NCBI GenBank assembly: GCA_046706185.1
Contig: JBJKPR010000028.1
Span: 1 to 48,398 of the forward strand
Origin: JAJZXY01 sp046706185
Lineage (GTDB): Archaea; Thermoplasmatota; Thermoplasmata; Sysuiplasmatales; Sysuiplasmataceae
Direction: 5' to 3'
Length of the DNA: 48,398 nt
A program made the translations under genes and the position numbers. This document shows, in pieces, positions 1 through 8,058 of this stretch. The notes under the pieces were generated by a model. It was not told where the DNA came from. It was given only the letters and a program-made list of their open reading frames with translations, and made no database searches. How positions within the stretch are numbered: position 1 is the stretch's first letter; every line of letters starts with the position of its first letter.

Positions 1-26
1 GCACTGCACATTAGGAAACGCAGTGC
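1..26. repeat. 7-bp inverted repeat at window edge
   Basis: Bases 1-7 (GCACTGC) and 20-26 (GCAGTGC) are perfect reverse complements around a 12-base loop. This could be the 3' hairpin of a gene or RNA lying before the window, or chance. Nothing else recognisable lies between it and the promoter at about 161. Confidence 0.3.
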
Positions 27-160
27 CCCGGTTCTCTTCAGAAACAGTGAACAGAAGGGGATGGCGCCTGTCCGCATTTCACGCACGAGAACAAGTGGAG
101 ATAACGGAGTCCATCACTTGGTCTCAAGTTAATCGGAGATACTGCATTCAAATAAAAGAG

Positions 161-168
161 TTATAAAC
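161..168 (+). promoter_or_regulatory. TATA box of the RNase P/YhbY/SerRS operon
   Basis: TTATAAAC lies about 25 bp before the GTG at 189, the archaeal TATA-to-start distance for a leaderless transcript. It supports that GTG as the start. Confidence 0.55.
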
Positions 169-188
169 GGGCCGGCACATCAACAACC

Positions 189-509
189 GTGTACCGAAGA
201 GAAAGTCTGGAAGCAAAGAGAATAGCAAAGGAGAGGATTGAGAGCCTCTTCTCCCAGGCAGAAAGGCTGACAAAGGAAGGGCAGACTGACCTGAGCAGGA
301 GATACGTCTCCCTCGCAAGAAGGATCGGGATGAAGGTGGACATTCCGGTCGGCCACAGAATGGACTACTGCAGGAAATGCAACACTTATTTGATTCCCTC
401 CAGAACGTGCAGGGTCCGTGTTACAAGGGGAAGGAAGGTCATATCATGCCTTGCCTGCGGAAACACCTACAGGTTTCCGTACGGAGAGAAAGGCAGGGCA
501 AGGGAATGA
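189..509 (+). CDS. rnp4: Ribonuclease P protein component 4 (Rpp21/Rnp4)
   Basis: Archaeal/eukaryotic RNase P protein subunit that helps the catalytic RNA remove 5' leaders from precursor tRNAs. The 106-residue protein has a basic helical N-terminal half (about 1-50, rich in Arg, Lys and Glu). A zinc ribbon follows, with cysteines in CRKC (about 61-64), a single Cys in SRTC (about 73) and CLAC (about 88-91). Length and arrangement fit the Rpp21/Snm1/Rpr2 family. The start is GTG, chosen because it sits a leaderless distance from the TATA box at 161-168. It is first in a tight operon with a YhbY-like protein 6 bp downstream and serS after that, all RNA-related functions. Confidence 0.9.
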   Translation: MYRRESLEAKRIAKERIESLFSQAERLTKEGQTDLSRRYVSLARRIGMKVDIPVGHRMDYCRKCNTYLIPSRTCRVRVTRGRKVISCLACGNTYRFPYGEKGRARE

Positions 510-515
510 TTAGCG

Positions 516-758
516 ATGGAAAAAGATGACAGAAGGAGAGCAGAGGCACTGAAGCCGACTGTACAGGTCGGAAAGAACGGTGTCACCGAGAGCATCAGGA
601 AAGAAGTACTGGAACAGCTCAAGAAGAATGGAATGGTAAAAATCAAGTTCAACATATCAAAAGAGGAAATAGCCCCCTTCGAGAAGAGCATGGAGGGATA
701 TGCGAACCTTGTAATGAAGGTCGGAAGGACACTTGTATTCAAGAAGAAGGGAAGGTGA
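516..758 (+). CDS. YhbY/CRM-domain RNA-binding protein
   Basis: Small (80 aa) protein made of one CRM (CRS1-YhbY) domain, an RNA-binding fold associated with ribosome assembly in bacteria and common in archaea. Visible family features are the Val-Gly-Lys-Asn-Gly turn (about 18-22), amphipathic helices, and the basic C-terminal strand ending in VFKKKGR. It lies between rnp4 and serS. Its stop codon overlaps the AGGTGA Shine-Dalgarno sequence (753-758) used by serS, so translation is probably coupled. The role in ribosome or RNase P biology is inferred from context. Confidence 0.85.
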   Translation: MEKDDRRRAEALKPTVQVGKNGVTESIRKEVLEQLKKNGMVKIKFNISKEEIAPFEKSMEGYANLVMKVGRTLVFKKKGR

Positions 759-764
759 AGTCAC

Positions 765-2045
765 TTGCTCGACACAAGAATCATCAGAGAAAAGGGTGAA
801 CTCGTCAGGCAATCACTGGTGAACAGGAACAGGGATACAGTACTCCTCGACAGGTTTCAGGAGCTGGACGCAAGGTGGAAGAAACTTGTTGAGGAAAGAA
901 ACACGTTGAACAGAAAGAGAAATGAAATTGCGATCGAGGTGTCCAGGCTTTCAGGCAGCGACAAGGAAAAAGCACTCGTAGGAGCGAAGGAGATTGCCTC
1001 CGAACTAAAGCGGGTCGAAGCAGACATATCGGAGGTGGAGAAGGGGAGGGAGGATCTCCTCCTGTATTTTCCGAACATACCAAACGACCGGACACCCGTT
1101 GGAAAGGGTGAGGATGAGAATGTCGTCCTCTCCACTCCCAGCCCTCCCAGAAAGCTCACGTTTGCGCCAAGGACGCATTACGACCTGTGCGAAGAACTCG
1201 GGCTCCTTGACCTGAAAAGAGGAGCAAAGATTTCCGGCAGCGGCTTCTACGTGCTGAAGGGAGACGGTGCCAGGCTTGAGAGGGCGCTCATAAACTACAT
1301 GCTTGACACACACAGGAAGCAGGGCTACACTGAGGTCCAGGTGCCTGTGATAGTCCGGTCGAAGTGTGCACTCGGGACTGGCCAGCTTCCGGAGAAAAAG
1401 GATGACATGTACTGGGTCCAGGGGGAGGACATGTTGCTGAACCCGACCGCCGAGGTGCCTGTCACAAACCTCCTGAGTGAGGAAATTCTGTCAAGGGAGG
1501 AACTGCCGATATACTTTACTGCCTACCTTCCTTCATTCAGGAAGGAAGCTGGCAGACACGTCGACCTGAGAGGGATTGGACGCGTGCATGAGTTCAACAA
1601 GGTCGAACTTGTGAAGATAGTGGAGCCGGAAACAGTCCAGAAAGAGCTGGAGGGGCTGCTGGAGGACGCCGAGGAAATAGTAAAGGGGCTCTCCCTGCCA
1701 TACAGGATCAAGCACCTGTGCACTGGAGACCTTGGTTTCTCAAACGAGGAGACATACGACATCGAGGTCTACGCTCCTGGCGTGGACAACTGGCTCGAGG
1801 TTTCGTCGTGCAGCTCGTTTTCAGATTTCCAGGCAAGGAGAGCACATATAAAATACAGGAAGGAACCGCACCTGAAGAGCGAGTTTGTCGCCACCCTGAA
1901 CGGCTCTGGCCTGGCGCTGCCGAGAACATTTATAGGCGTCGTTGAAAACTACCAGAACAGGGATGGTACCATAACCATCCCGGATGTACTTCGCCCATAC
2001 ATGGGAGGAGACGGGCTCATAGAACCCCCGAATCGCCCGAGGTGA
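765..2045 (+). CDS. serS: Seryl-tRNA synthetase (common bacterial-type)
   Basis: Class II synthetase that charges tRNA-Ser with serine. The 426-residue protein has the N-terminal coiled-coil tRNA-binding arm (about 25-110, charged heptads), then the class II catalytic core. Motif 2 is in the segment FRKEAGRHVDLRGIGRVHEF (about 259-278). Motif 3 is GSGLALPRTF followed by a Glu-Asn-Tyr-Gln segment near 381-398. This is the widespread SerRS, not the rare form of some methanogens. The start is TTG, set by AGGTGA at 753-758 six bases upstream. It is the last gene of the operon with rnp4 and the YhbY-like gene. Confidence 0.95.
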   Translation: MLDTRIIREKGELVRQSLVNRNRDTVLLDRFQELDARWKKLVEERNTLNRKRNEIAIEVSRLSGSDKEKALVGAKEIASELKRVEADISEVEKGREDLLLYFPNIPNDRTPVGKGEDENVVLSTPSPPRKLTFAPRTHYDLCEELGLLDLKRGAKISGSGFYVLKGDGARLERALINYMLDTHRKQGYTEVQVPVIVRSKCALGTGQLPEKKDDMYWVQGEDMLLNPTAEVPVTNLLSEEILSREELPIYFTAYLPSFRKEAGRHVDLRGIGRVHEFNKVELVKIVEPETVQKELEGLLEDAEEIVKGLSLPYRIKHLCTGDLGFSNEETYDIEVYAPGVDNWLEVSSCSSFSDFQARRAHIKYRKEPHLKSEFVATLNGSGLALPRTFIGVVENYQNRDGTITIPDVLRPYMGGDGLIEPPNRPR

Positions 2046-2116
2046 AAGATGATTGCACAAGTCAGGAATTTGTTCAATAGTTTAATATCGACGTATTGGC
2101 TTTTACAGCACGTTTA

Positions 2117-2572
2117 ATGACAGAAGTCACAGACATAGTGGCATGCCCTGTATGCGGGACAGAGGTTTCTCTGACGGACACGCGCTGCCCCAAGTGTAAT
2201 GCGGAATTTGCCCCGGGCGTGATGGATGAGCCGCTTGATGCGGCGGCCGTCACGGCAAGGAAAAAAGACAGGAAGGCGGGCGCTCAGGGGAGGGGGATAA
2301 TGCCCTCCATGCAGGCAACTGTCCTTGCAATCACATACGCCGTTGGATACGGTTCAATCATAGCTGCGAACTATGTGTCCAGTGGCGGGATAATCAACCA
2401 GTCATACATGCAGCTGCTCCTTGCCATCGGTGGGTTGACAGTTGCCATCGCAGTTGGGTCTGCGCTTATGATGGGCAGGCTCGGGGGTGTCCAGGCTTCC
2501 AGAGTCTCGTTTGCGCTTATTGCCACTTTTGTACTGCTTATACCACCACTCGTATTCATTTTCAGATGGTAA
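2117..2572 (+). CDS. Zinc-ribbon membrane protein, function unknown
   Basis: Starting at ATG 2117 the protein is about 151 aa. An N-terminal zinc ribbon (CPVC at about 10-13, CPKC at about 24-27) is followed by a polar linker and three hydrophobic segments, so it is probably a membrane protein with a cytosolic zinc finger. A TTG at 2096 would add seven residues, but TTTAATAT at 2081-2088 places transcription near 2110, which favours the ATG and a nearly leaderless message. Zinc-ribbon plus membrane-helix proteins are common in archaea and mostly uncharacterised. I do not assign a function. Confidence 0.75.
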   Translation: MTEVTDIVACPVCGTEVSLTDTRCPKCNAEFAPGVMDEPLDAAAVTARKKDRKAGAQGRGIMPSMQATVLAITYAVGYGSIIAANYVSSGGIINQSYMQLLLAIGGLTVAIAVGSALMMGRLGGVQASRVSFALIATFVLLIPPLVFIFRW

Positions 2573-2603
2573 ACGTTCGAAATGCGGGTCCGTGCTGGTC
2601 AGT

Positions 2604-3248
2604 CTATTCCTTCGTTCCGGAGGAGGGTGGAGCATACATTTTCTCGCTGAGCATCCTCTCCTTCATTGCCTTCTTTGACCTGATCCTTGTGAACTGGTAG
2701 ACCATACCAAGCACAATGACCGCTATAGCCACCGCAGTGCCCACGTTCCCGAGGTTCAGGTAGGTGAGGCCGTAATCGACAAGGAAACCTCCGGCGACGG
2801 CAGTCACGACAGCGATAATGTCTTTGAAGAATATTATAGAGGCCATGAAGACTGCGAAGCCTGCGATCAGTGCCGTGACTTGGGCAACGCTCACCTGTCC
2901 TGAAAGGTTTGAAACCGAGCCGCGCACCCCGAAGAGGTACAGCACACCGACGAACGTGAAGTATGCGAGCACAAGAGAAAGGCCAGCCTCGGCGACGTAG
3001 AAGAAAAGCAGCCCCCCGATCACGGCACCTATGAAAGCAACAATGAAGGAGCCGATCAGGCCGCCAAGTGCAGCGCCGAATGCGAACCCTATTATGGAGC
3101 CGAGTATGGCACCTATGATGGAAGTGAGCATTTTGAAAATCGATTCACCGAAGAAAGCGAGCAGCAGGCCTATGACAAGCGCTATGCCGCCCACGTAAGG
3201 ATAAACTCCTGCAGGTATCGAGGGAATCGCTGTGTATATGCTCGACAC
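2604..3248 (-). CDS. Multi-pass membrane protein with Gly-rich helices (DUF4203-like)
   Basis: 214-residue hydrophobic protein with about six to seven predicted membrane segments. The region from about 38 to 90 has many Gly-x3-Gly small-residue zippers (IIGAILGSIIGFAFGAALGG and onward), typical of tightly packed helices and of DUF4203/TMEM198-like proteins. The tail (about 190-214) is basic, then polar. It converges with the zinc-ribbon membrane gene that ends at 2572. Only the membrane topology is clear. The family assignment is tentative. Confidence 0.6.
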   Translation of the reverse strand: MSSIYTAIPSIPAGVYPYVGGIALVIGLLLAFFGESIFKMLTSIIGAILGSIIGFAFGAALGGLIGSFIVAFIGAVIGGLLFFYVAEAGLSLVLAYFTFVGVLYLFGVRGSVSNLSGQVSVAQVTALIAGFAVFMASIIFFKDIIAVVTAVAGGFLVDYGLTYLNLGNVGTAVAIAVIVLGMVYQFTRIRSKKAMKERMLSEKMYAPPSSGTKE

Positions 3249-3351
3249 AATCTGGAATCAGTCGCCATCACTACAAATAGCTTCTTGATCAGGGTTCGAA
3301 CTGAGCTCTCGGAAAATGATGATCAAGGCCATTCTTGCATATCGGCAATGT

Positions 3352-3372
3352 GACCGGCCCCAAGGGCCGGTC
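3352..3372. terminator. Strong GC-rich hairpin downstream of the DUF5679 gene
   Basis: GACCGGCCC (3352-3360) and GGGCCGGTC (3364-3372) are perfect reverse complements with a 3-base loop. The hairpin lies 23 bp beyond the stop of the minus-strand DUF5679 gene (3395). There is no clear T-run on the minus strand, so it may be a processing or stability element rather than a classic terminator. Confidence 0.45.
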
Positions 3373-3394
3373 GGAAATTAGAAAAGGAATGTGC

Positions 3395-3553
3395 TTATTT
3401 CCCAATCCTGAAGACCTTTGTACCGCAGTTCGGGCAGGTGCCTTTCGTGGCGGGTTTACCGTTCTTCAGCTTTGTCTTCGCTGGGTTTTTTATTTCAACG
3501 GACTTCTTGCACTTCACACAGTATGCTTTCAACTTTTCAGGCGTGGAATCCAC
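3395..3553 (-). CDS. DUF5679-type small zinc-ribbon protein
   Basis: A 52-residue gene whose product starts MDSTPEKLKAYCVKCKK and ends VFRIGK. Two Cys-x2-Cys knuckles (YCVKC at about 11-15, CPNC at about 40-43) flank a Lys-rich segment with KNGKPATKG, the layout of the small DUF5679 proteins common in archaea. The family's role is not known to me; nucleic-acid binding is plausible from the basic charge. The start is GTG, with a minus-strand TATA element at 3576-3585 about 27 bp upstream, so the message is probably leaderless. Confidence 0.8.
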   Translation of the reverse strand: MDSTPEKLKAYCVKCKKSVEIKNPAKTKLKNGKPATKGTCPNCGTKVFRIGK

Positions 3554-3694
3554 CTTTGGCGACGATTAGTATTCTATTATAAAAAAGATATTGTCAAACA
3601 GCCAGGTTTTCCCTCACGATCAGCTCACTGACGAGCTGCATAGCGCCCATATTGACCGCAGGAGCGGCGGAAATGTACCAATTGTACGTAAGTT

Positions 3695-3704
3695 CTTTAA
3701 ATAC
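3695..3704 (+). promoter_or_regulatory. TATA box upstream of the GT2 gene
   Basis: CTTTAAATAC is a good archaeal TATA element and predicts a transcript beginning near 3722-3728. The first ATG there (3726) opens an 11-codon reading frame ending at 3761 that overlaps the glycosyltransferase start. A GTAC-CAATT-GTAC repeat just upstream (about 3676-3688) and a CAGCTC/GAGCTG repeat at 3621-3638 could be regulatory. Confidence 0.5.
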
Positions 3705-3745
3705 AGCGTGGATCAAACAATACAAATGGTCCTGGTCACAGAAGC

Positions 3746-4765
3746 GTGCCGAAAATGCTGATTAAGAGACCTTTCGTGACTGTTGTGGTAACAGCCTTCC
3801 GGCGAAGGGAATACCTCTCAGAAACGCTTGCTTCGCTCGAAAGACAGACGGCCAGCAGAGACAGTTTTGAAGTGATAGTGGTTAAGGACTTTGAAGATGA
3901 GCATATAGACGGCAAGATATCTGAAATGGGTTGGACGTCCATCGTGAACAAAAGCGAGATGGTCGGGCAGTTCATAACAGATGCGATAGCAAGAAGCTCA
4001 GGTGAAGTGATAAGCTTCCTTGATGATGATGACATCTTCGAACCTGGTAAGGTGGCAAGGGTAATCGAAGTATTCTCGAGGGCCCAGGAAATTGGCTACT
4101 ACCATAATTCTGCCTCTTTCATAAATGAAGCAGGGGAGAGCATAATAGCACCGTACTCCTTCAGTTTCTCGGCATCCAAGGAACCTGACGGGGAACGAGT
4201 GATCAGGAAGGAAGATGTTCCGGAGAGTATCAGCAGGATGTTACATTTGAGGCACGATTTCAACAAGAGCTGCATATCAATCAGGAAGGACGTGCTTCTG
4301 CGCTATGCGAATGTTTCAAGACAGATGCAATCCGGGTATGACAGCTTCATCTTCTTCGCTGCGGCCCTGAGCAACTGCTCCATGCTCGTAGACGATGAAA
4401 GACTTACACGTTACAGGTTCAACCGGAAGAGCGTGTCCATATCGTCCACATACAGCTTCTCGAAGAGACAAATAGAGACGTTCAAGCTGCTGTACAAGAT
4501 GGCTCTTGATGCCGGGGCAGCCGAGATAACCAGTCTGCTTGAAAGACAGATCCTCTTTTTCATAATCATCAATGCGATCCACAACCCGATGGAGAGCAGG
4601 CGCGAAGTCCTGAGATCGGCGCTGTCGTTCATCAGACACGTCAATGAATACAGCAGGATGGGGAACACGTTCGCAGGAATTCTCTCCATGACATACATGG
4701 TTTCCCCGAGGCTTAGCAAGAGGCTCTATTCCAAGCTCACTTCGCCGAAGGCAGACTTCTACTGA
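3746..4765 (+). CDS. Family 2 glycosyltransferase
   Basis: GT-A fold glycosyltransferase of about 339 aa, predicted to transfer a sugar from a nucleotide-sugar to a glycan or lipid acceptor at the cytosolic membrane face. The N-terminus has the family pattern VTVVVTAFRRREYLSETLAS (about 11-30). The metal-binding DxD-type motif is in SFLDDDDIFEPGK (about 90-102). The C-terminal 130 residues are helical with hydrophobic stretches. The start is GTG 3746 or ATG 3755; neither has a clear Shine-Dalgarno motif. It converges with and overlaps by 7 bp the GT4 gene on the other strand. The acceptor is unknown; S-layer glycan or glycolipid synthesis would be typical. Confidence 0.82.
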   Translation: MPKMLIKRPFVTVVVTAFRRREYLSETLASLERQTASRDSFEVIVVKDFEDEHIDGKISEMGWTSIVNKSEMVGQFITDAIARSSGEVISFLDDDDIFEPGKVARVIEVFSRAQEIGYYHNSASFINEAGESIIAPYSFSFSASKEPDGERVIRKEDVPESISRMLHLRHDFNKSCISIRKDVLLRYANVSRQMQSGYDSFIFFAAALSNCSMLVDDERLTRYRFNRKSVSISSTYSFSKRQIETFKLLYKMALDAGAAEITSLLERQILFFIIINAIHNPMESRREVLRSALSFIRHVNEYSRMGNTFAGILSMTYMVSPRLSKRLYSKLTSPKADFY

Positions 4766-5856
4766 GCTGCCGTGGTTATGCCGTAGAACTCCTTCATTTT
4801 CCTGGAGAACGATTCGAAGCTGAACATGCCAGACCTTTCAAGACCCGCCCTTTTCAGGCTTTCGGAAGAGGAAAGTGCTTCCCTGATTCCTCTCACACAC
4901 CCCTTCACCGTCGGTTCCACAAGCAATGCCGAGCTGCCTGCCACCTCTTGCATTACTTCGATGTCGGAAGCTACAACAGGAAGGCCGGATGCAAATGCCT
5001 CGACAACCGGGTAGCCGAACCCCTCCTCAAGGCTTGGAAAGAGGAGTGCGTCGCATGCATTGTAAATCATATTCAGCGTCTCATCACTAACGCCGCTGAA
5101 TGTGATGCTGTTTCCGACTTTCTGGCCTACGCGCACGAGCCTGAAGCCGCTTCCAAGTCTTTCAACTGCTTCGCGCACCGTCTCAAGGTTCTTTCTCTTG
5201 TGATTAATGGAGACGGAGAGTATCAGCGTCTTCCCTGTCGGGATCCCAAGCTTCTTTCGAAGCTCTTCCTTGCCTTCCAGAGGGCGGAAACTTCCCGAAA
5301 CTGGAGGATGCACGGTCACGATTTGCCCGCTGAACCCGGCATCAGTTAGTTCCTTCCCCACTGTCCTGGACACGGTGATGACCCTGCTGAACTTCCTGTA
5401 AATGCTGATGTTTCTGACTACCAGCTTCCTGTACTGCCTGCTGGAAAAACCACCCGAACCGAAGCTATCCTTCAGAGCAACGAGATCGTGTATCGTAACA
5501 ACGTCAGTCCCATCATTGTGGAACGGATAGACCTCCTGGCTCGCGTAGTGTATCACCGCCCCTCTTTGTCTTGAATCAAGCGCTTCCTGAACACCCCTGG
5601 AAAATGCGAATTTGAAAAACCGATTGTTGACATATGCGCTGACGTGGTCGGCAAACACGCTTCCCGGTGAGAACAGCGGAAGGTAAAGACCGGTATACTT
5701 CCTTCCCGGAAAACGGTTCCTGATGTCGTGCCTCATGACCACGAAGCTCAGAACATCTGCAGCACCCGAAAGAGAAATGCTGAGGTCCCCCGCGTACCTG
5801 CCGAACGCGGTACCGCTGTTGGATGTGTTTATGACCGAAATCCGCCGGCAGTCCAT
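4759..5856 (-). CDS. Family 4 (GT-B) glycosyltransferase
   Basis: About 365 aa from ATG 5856, with GAGGT eight bases upstream. A TTG at 5865 would add three residues. The N-terminal domain (Val-Ile-Asn-Thr-Ser-Asn start, then VVTIHDLVALKDSF at about 139-152) and the C-terminal donor-binding domain (ILSVSINHKRKNLE, then FPSLEEGFGYPVVEAFASGL near 276-295) match retaining GT4 mannosyl/glucosyltransferases. The E-x7-E nucleotide-sugar pattern is in SLEEGFGYPVVEAF. It probably acts with the adjacent GT2 enzyme in the same glycan pathway, although the two are convergent rather than co-transcribed. Confidence 0.85.
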   Translation of the reverse strand: MDCRRISVINTSNSGTAFGRYAGDLSISLSGAADVLSFVVMRHDIRNRFPGRKYTGLYLPLFSPGSVFADHVSAYVNNRFFKFAFSRGVQEALDSRQRGAVIHYASQEVYPFHNDGTDVVTIHDLVALKDSFGSGGFSSRQYRKLVVRNISIYRKFSRVITVSRTVGKELTDAGFSGQIVTVHPPVSGSFRPLEGKEELRKKLGIPTGKTLILSVSINHKRKNLETVREAVERLGSGFRLVRVGQKVGNSITFSGVSDETLNMIYNACDALLFPSLEEGFGYPVVEAFASGLPVVASDIEVMQEVAGSSALLVEPTVKGCVRGIREALSSSESLKRAGLERSGMFSFESFSRKMKEFYGITTAAQ

Positions 5857-6025
5857 ATAAAGCAACCTCAGCAGTCACAGGCCTGCTGGCCGTGTGAAGC
5901 ACGAACAACGATATATCTCTTGATGCGGAAAAGAAGACTGCCTGGGACGAAGAAGGATGCTGCTTCTGCCTTAATCGGCAGGTTTGGAAAGAAATATAGG
6001 AGGGCTCTGTGAGTTCACCGCTACG

Positions 6026-7345
6026 ATGGAGAAGGCCGGGACAGAGAAGGAGCGCATGATACAATGGCTGTACAGCCTTGAGAATCTGGGCATAAAGCTC
6101 GGGCTTGAAAACATGAGCAGGTTGCTGGAAAAACTGGGCAATCCGCACAAGAGCTTCAGGTCCATACATGTAGCTGGAACCAACGGAAAGGGATCGACGA
6201 GCGCACTCGTTGCATCTATACTCAATTCCGAAGGGTACAGGACGGGACTGTACACCTCCCCCCACCTCGTCGAGCTCGAGGAAAGAATAAAGGTCGACGG
6301 GGTACAGATTTCAGGCGAAGAATTGCTTGAGACAGCGATCGAGGTAAGGAGGGCTGCAGAGGATCTTTTCCAGGGAGACAGGCGACAGATTACATTCTTC
6401 GAGATAACAACTGCAATTGCCTTTCTATACTTCTCCAGGCGAGGGGTCGAATATGCTGTGATAGAAGTGGGTCTCGGAGGAAGGCTGGATGCAACAAATG
6501 TTATAACGCCTATGGTATCGGTCATAACTCACGTGGCACTGGAGCATACTGCTTATCTCGGAAACACAATAGGGTCAATTGCATACGAAAAGGGCGGGAT
6601 CATAAAACAGGGCATACCGGTGATTACAGCAGAGGACAAGAGAGAAGCTCTGGACAGGATCGTTTCAATCGCAACAGAAAGAGAAGCAGAAATAAGCGTG
6701 CTGAAGGACACTGTCGACCTGAAAGTCACTGCGAACAAATGGGGAGAGCTCAGAATTGTGGTCAAAGGAATGACCGATTACGGAGAAATGAAGTCTGGAC
6801 TCTGGGGAACGTACCAGATTGAGAACATCGGCCTTGCTGTCTCGACGGCAGAGAGGCTTCAGAGGATGGGTCTGTACATCAGCGAGCAGTCAATAAGAGA
6901 AGGCGTTGAAAAAGTTGGATGGAAGGGGAGACTTCAGATAGCATCATCCGGAAGGCAGTTCATATTCGATAGCGCCCACAACCCGGATGCAATGCGCGCA
7001 CTGGCATCATCCATCAGAGATGTAACGGACGAGGATTTCCTATGCGTGCTCGGTATCCTCTCGGACAAGAACATGGAGGAAATGATGCTGTTGATCAGTG
7101 CCTTTTCGAGGGAGGTCATCTGTGTTTCTCCAAGGACGCCGAGAGCACGGGCCGCACATGAAATAGCGGCGAGCGCTGCCAGGCATGGAATGAAGGCTCA
7201 AATTGCTGAAGATGTGGGGAGAGGAATGGAACTTGCAGCGGCGGACAAATCGGCAAGAAAGGTCATGGTAACTGGCTCAATGAGGACGGTCGGCGAAGCT
7301 ATGGAATGGTGGTATGGGAAATTCGGTGAAAGGCTCTGGATTTGA
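6026..7345 (+). CDS. folC: Folylpolyglutamate synthase / Mur-ligase family (FolC)
   Basis: ATP-dependent ligase that adds glutamate to folates (or makes dihydrofolate from dihydropteroate). About 439 aa from ATG 6026. Visible motifs are the P-loop HVAGTNGKGS (about 48-57), the following YTSPHLVELEERI, the GLGGRLDATNV segment after about 147, and the ligase C-domain FDSAHNPDAM motif (about 313-322). An upstream TTG (5984) would add 14 residues, but an AT-rich TATA-like AAATATA near 5992-5998 puts transcription close to the ATG. The last 32 bp overlap the endonuclease III gene, so the two are coupled. Archaeal folate or tetrahydropterin chemistry varies, so the natural substrate is uncertain. 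Confidence 0.88.
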   Translation: MEKAGTEKERMIQWLYSLENLGIKLGLENMSRLLEKLGNPHKSFRSIHVAGTNGKGSTSALVASILNSEGYRTGLYTSPHLVELEERIKVDGVQISGEELLETAIEVRRAAEDLFQGDRRQITFFEITTAIAFLYFSRRGVEYAVIEVGLGGRLDATNVITPMVSVITHVALEHTAYLGNTIGSIAYEKGGIIKQGIPVITAEDKREALDRIVSIATEREAEISVLKDTVDLKVTANKWGELRIVVKGMTDYGEMKSGLWGTYQIENIGLAVSTAERLQRMGLYISEQSIREGVEKVGWKGRLQIASSGRQFIFDSAHNPDAMRALASSIRDVTDEDFLCVLGILSDKNMEEMMLLISAFSREVICVSPRTPRARAAHEIAASAARHGMKAQIAEDVGRGMELAAADKSARKVMVTGSMRTVGEAMEWWYGKFGERLWI

Positions 7346-8051
7346 AGCTGACAGCCGTGTCAGGACGCTTTCTGAATTGAAGAGATACTATTCGGCAAGG
7401 GGCCTTGTTACCGCACTTGGCCAGGTTGCCGGGCTCGAGGACCCCTTCAGGGTCCTGATAGCGACTGTGCTTTCCCAGAGAACGAAAGACGAGGAGACTG
7501 CCAGGGCCGAAAAGGCACTCTTCGATGTGTTTGCTGATGCGGCTGGCATTGCAAAGGCAAGCAGGACAAGAGTGGAGAAACTGATCAGGAACGTTGGGTT
7601 CTACAGGACCAAGGCGGTGGCGGTGAGGGAGATTGCAGGGATAGTCCTTGAGAAGTTTGGAGGAAAGGTTCCGGATGACCTTGACTCGCTCCTCTCCCTC
7701 CCGATGGTGGGAAGGAAGACTGCGAACTGCGTTCTTGTTTTCGGTTTCGGCAGGGCCGCAATACCTGTAGACACCCATGTCCACAGGATAAGTAACCGAC
7801 TTGGGTGGGTAAGAACGGTTACGCCCGAGGAAACGGAGCGCGCTCTGCAGAAGATACTTCCAGAGAGGGTCTGGCTTGACGTAAACGAGCTTATGGTAAC
7901 GCACGGAAGGAACATCTGCAGGCCGGTAAAGCCGTTGTGCACCATCTGCCCTATCATTCAGGCATGCGCGTTTGCGTCCGGCCGTGGCATGGACAAATCA
8001 ACCGCGCATGGAAAGGAGAAGGGAAGCAGGCATTCAGGCATGCGCCACTGA
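7314..8051 (+). CDS. nth: Endonuclease III (Nth-type DNA glycosylase/AP lyase)
   Basis: Base-excision repair enzyme that removes oxidised pyrimidines and cleaves the AP site. In the 245-residue reading the helix-hairpin-helix LPMVGRKTANCV (about 129-140) carries the catalytic Lys (about 135). The catalytic Asp is in PVDTHVHR (about 153). A complete 4Fe-4S loop follows with Cys at about 202, 209, 212 and 218 (C-x6-C-x2-C-x5-C). The N-terminal 20 residues lie inside folC and may be over-called; an internal start near TLSELKR would keep the whole glycosylase fold. The C-terminal 25 residues after the cluster are polar and look disordered. Confidence 0.93.
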   Translation: MGNSVKGSGFEADSRVRTLSELKRYYSARGLVTALGQVAGLEDPFRVLIATVLSQRTKDEETARAEKALFDVFADAAGIAKASRTRVEKLIRNVGFYRTKAVAVREIAGIVLEKFGGKVPDDLDSLLSLPMVGRKTANCVLVFGFGRAAIPVDTHVHRISNRLGWVRTVTPEETERALQKILPERVWLDVNELMVTHGRNICRPVKPLCTICPIIQACAFASGRGMDKSTAHGKEKGSRHSGMRH

Positions 8052-8058
8052 CCTGCGC

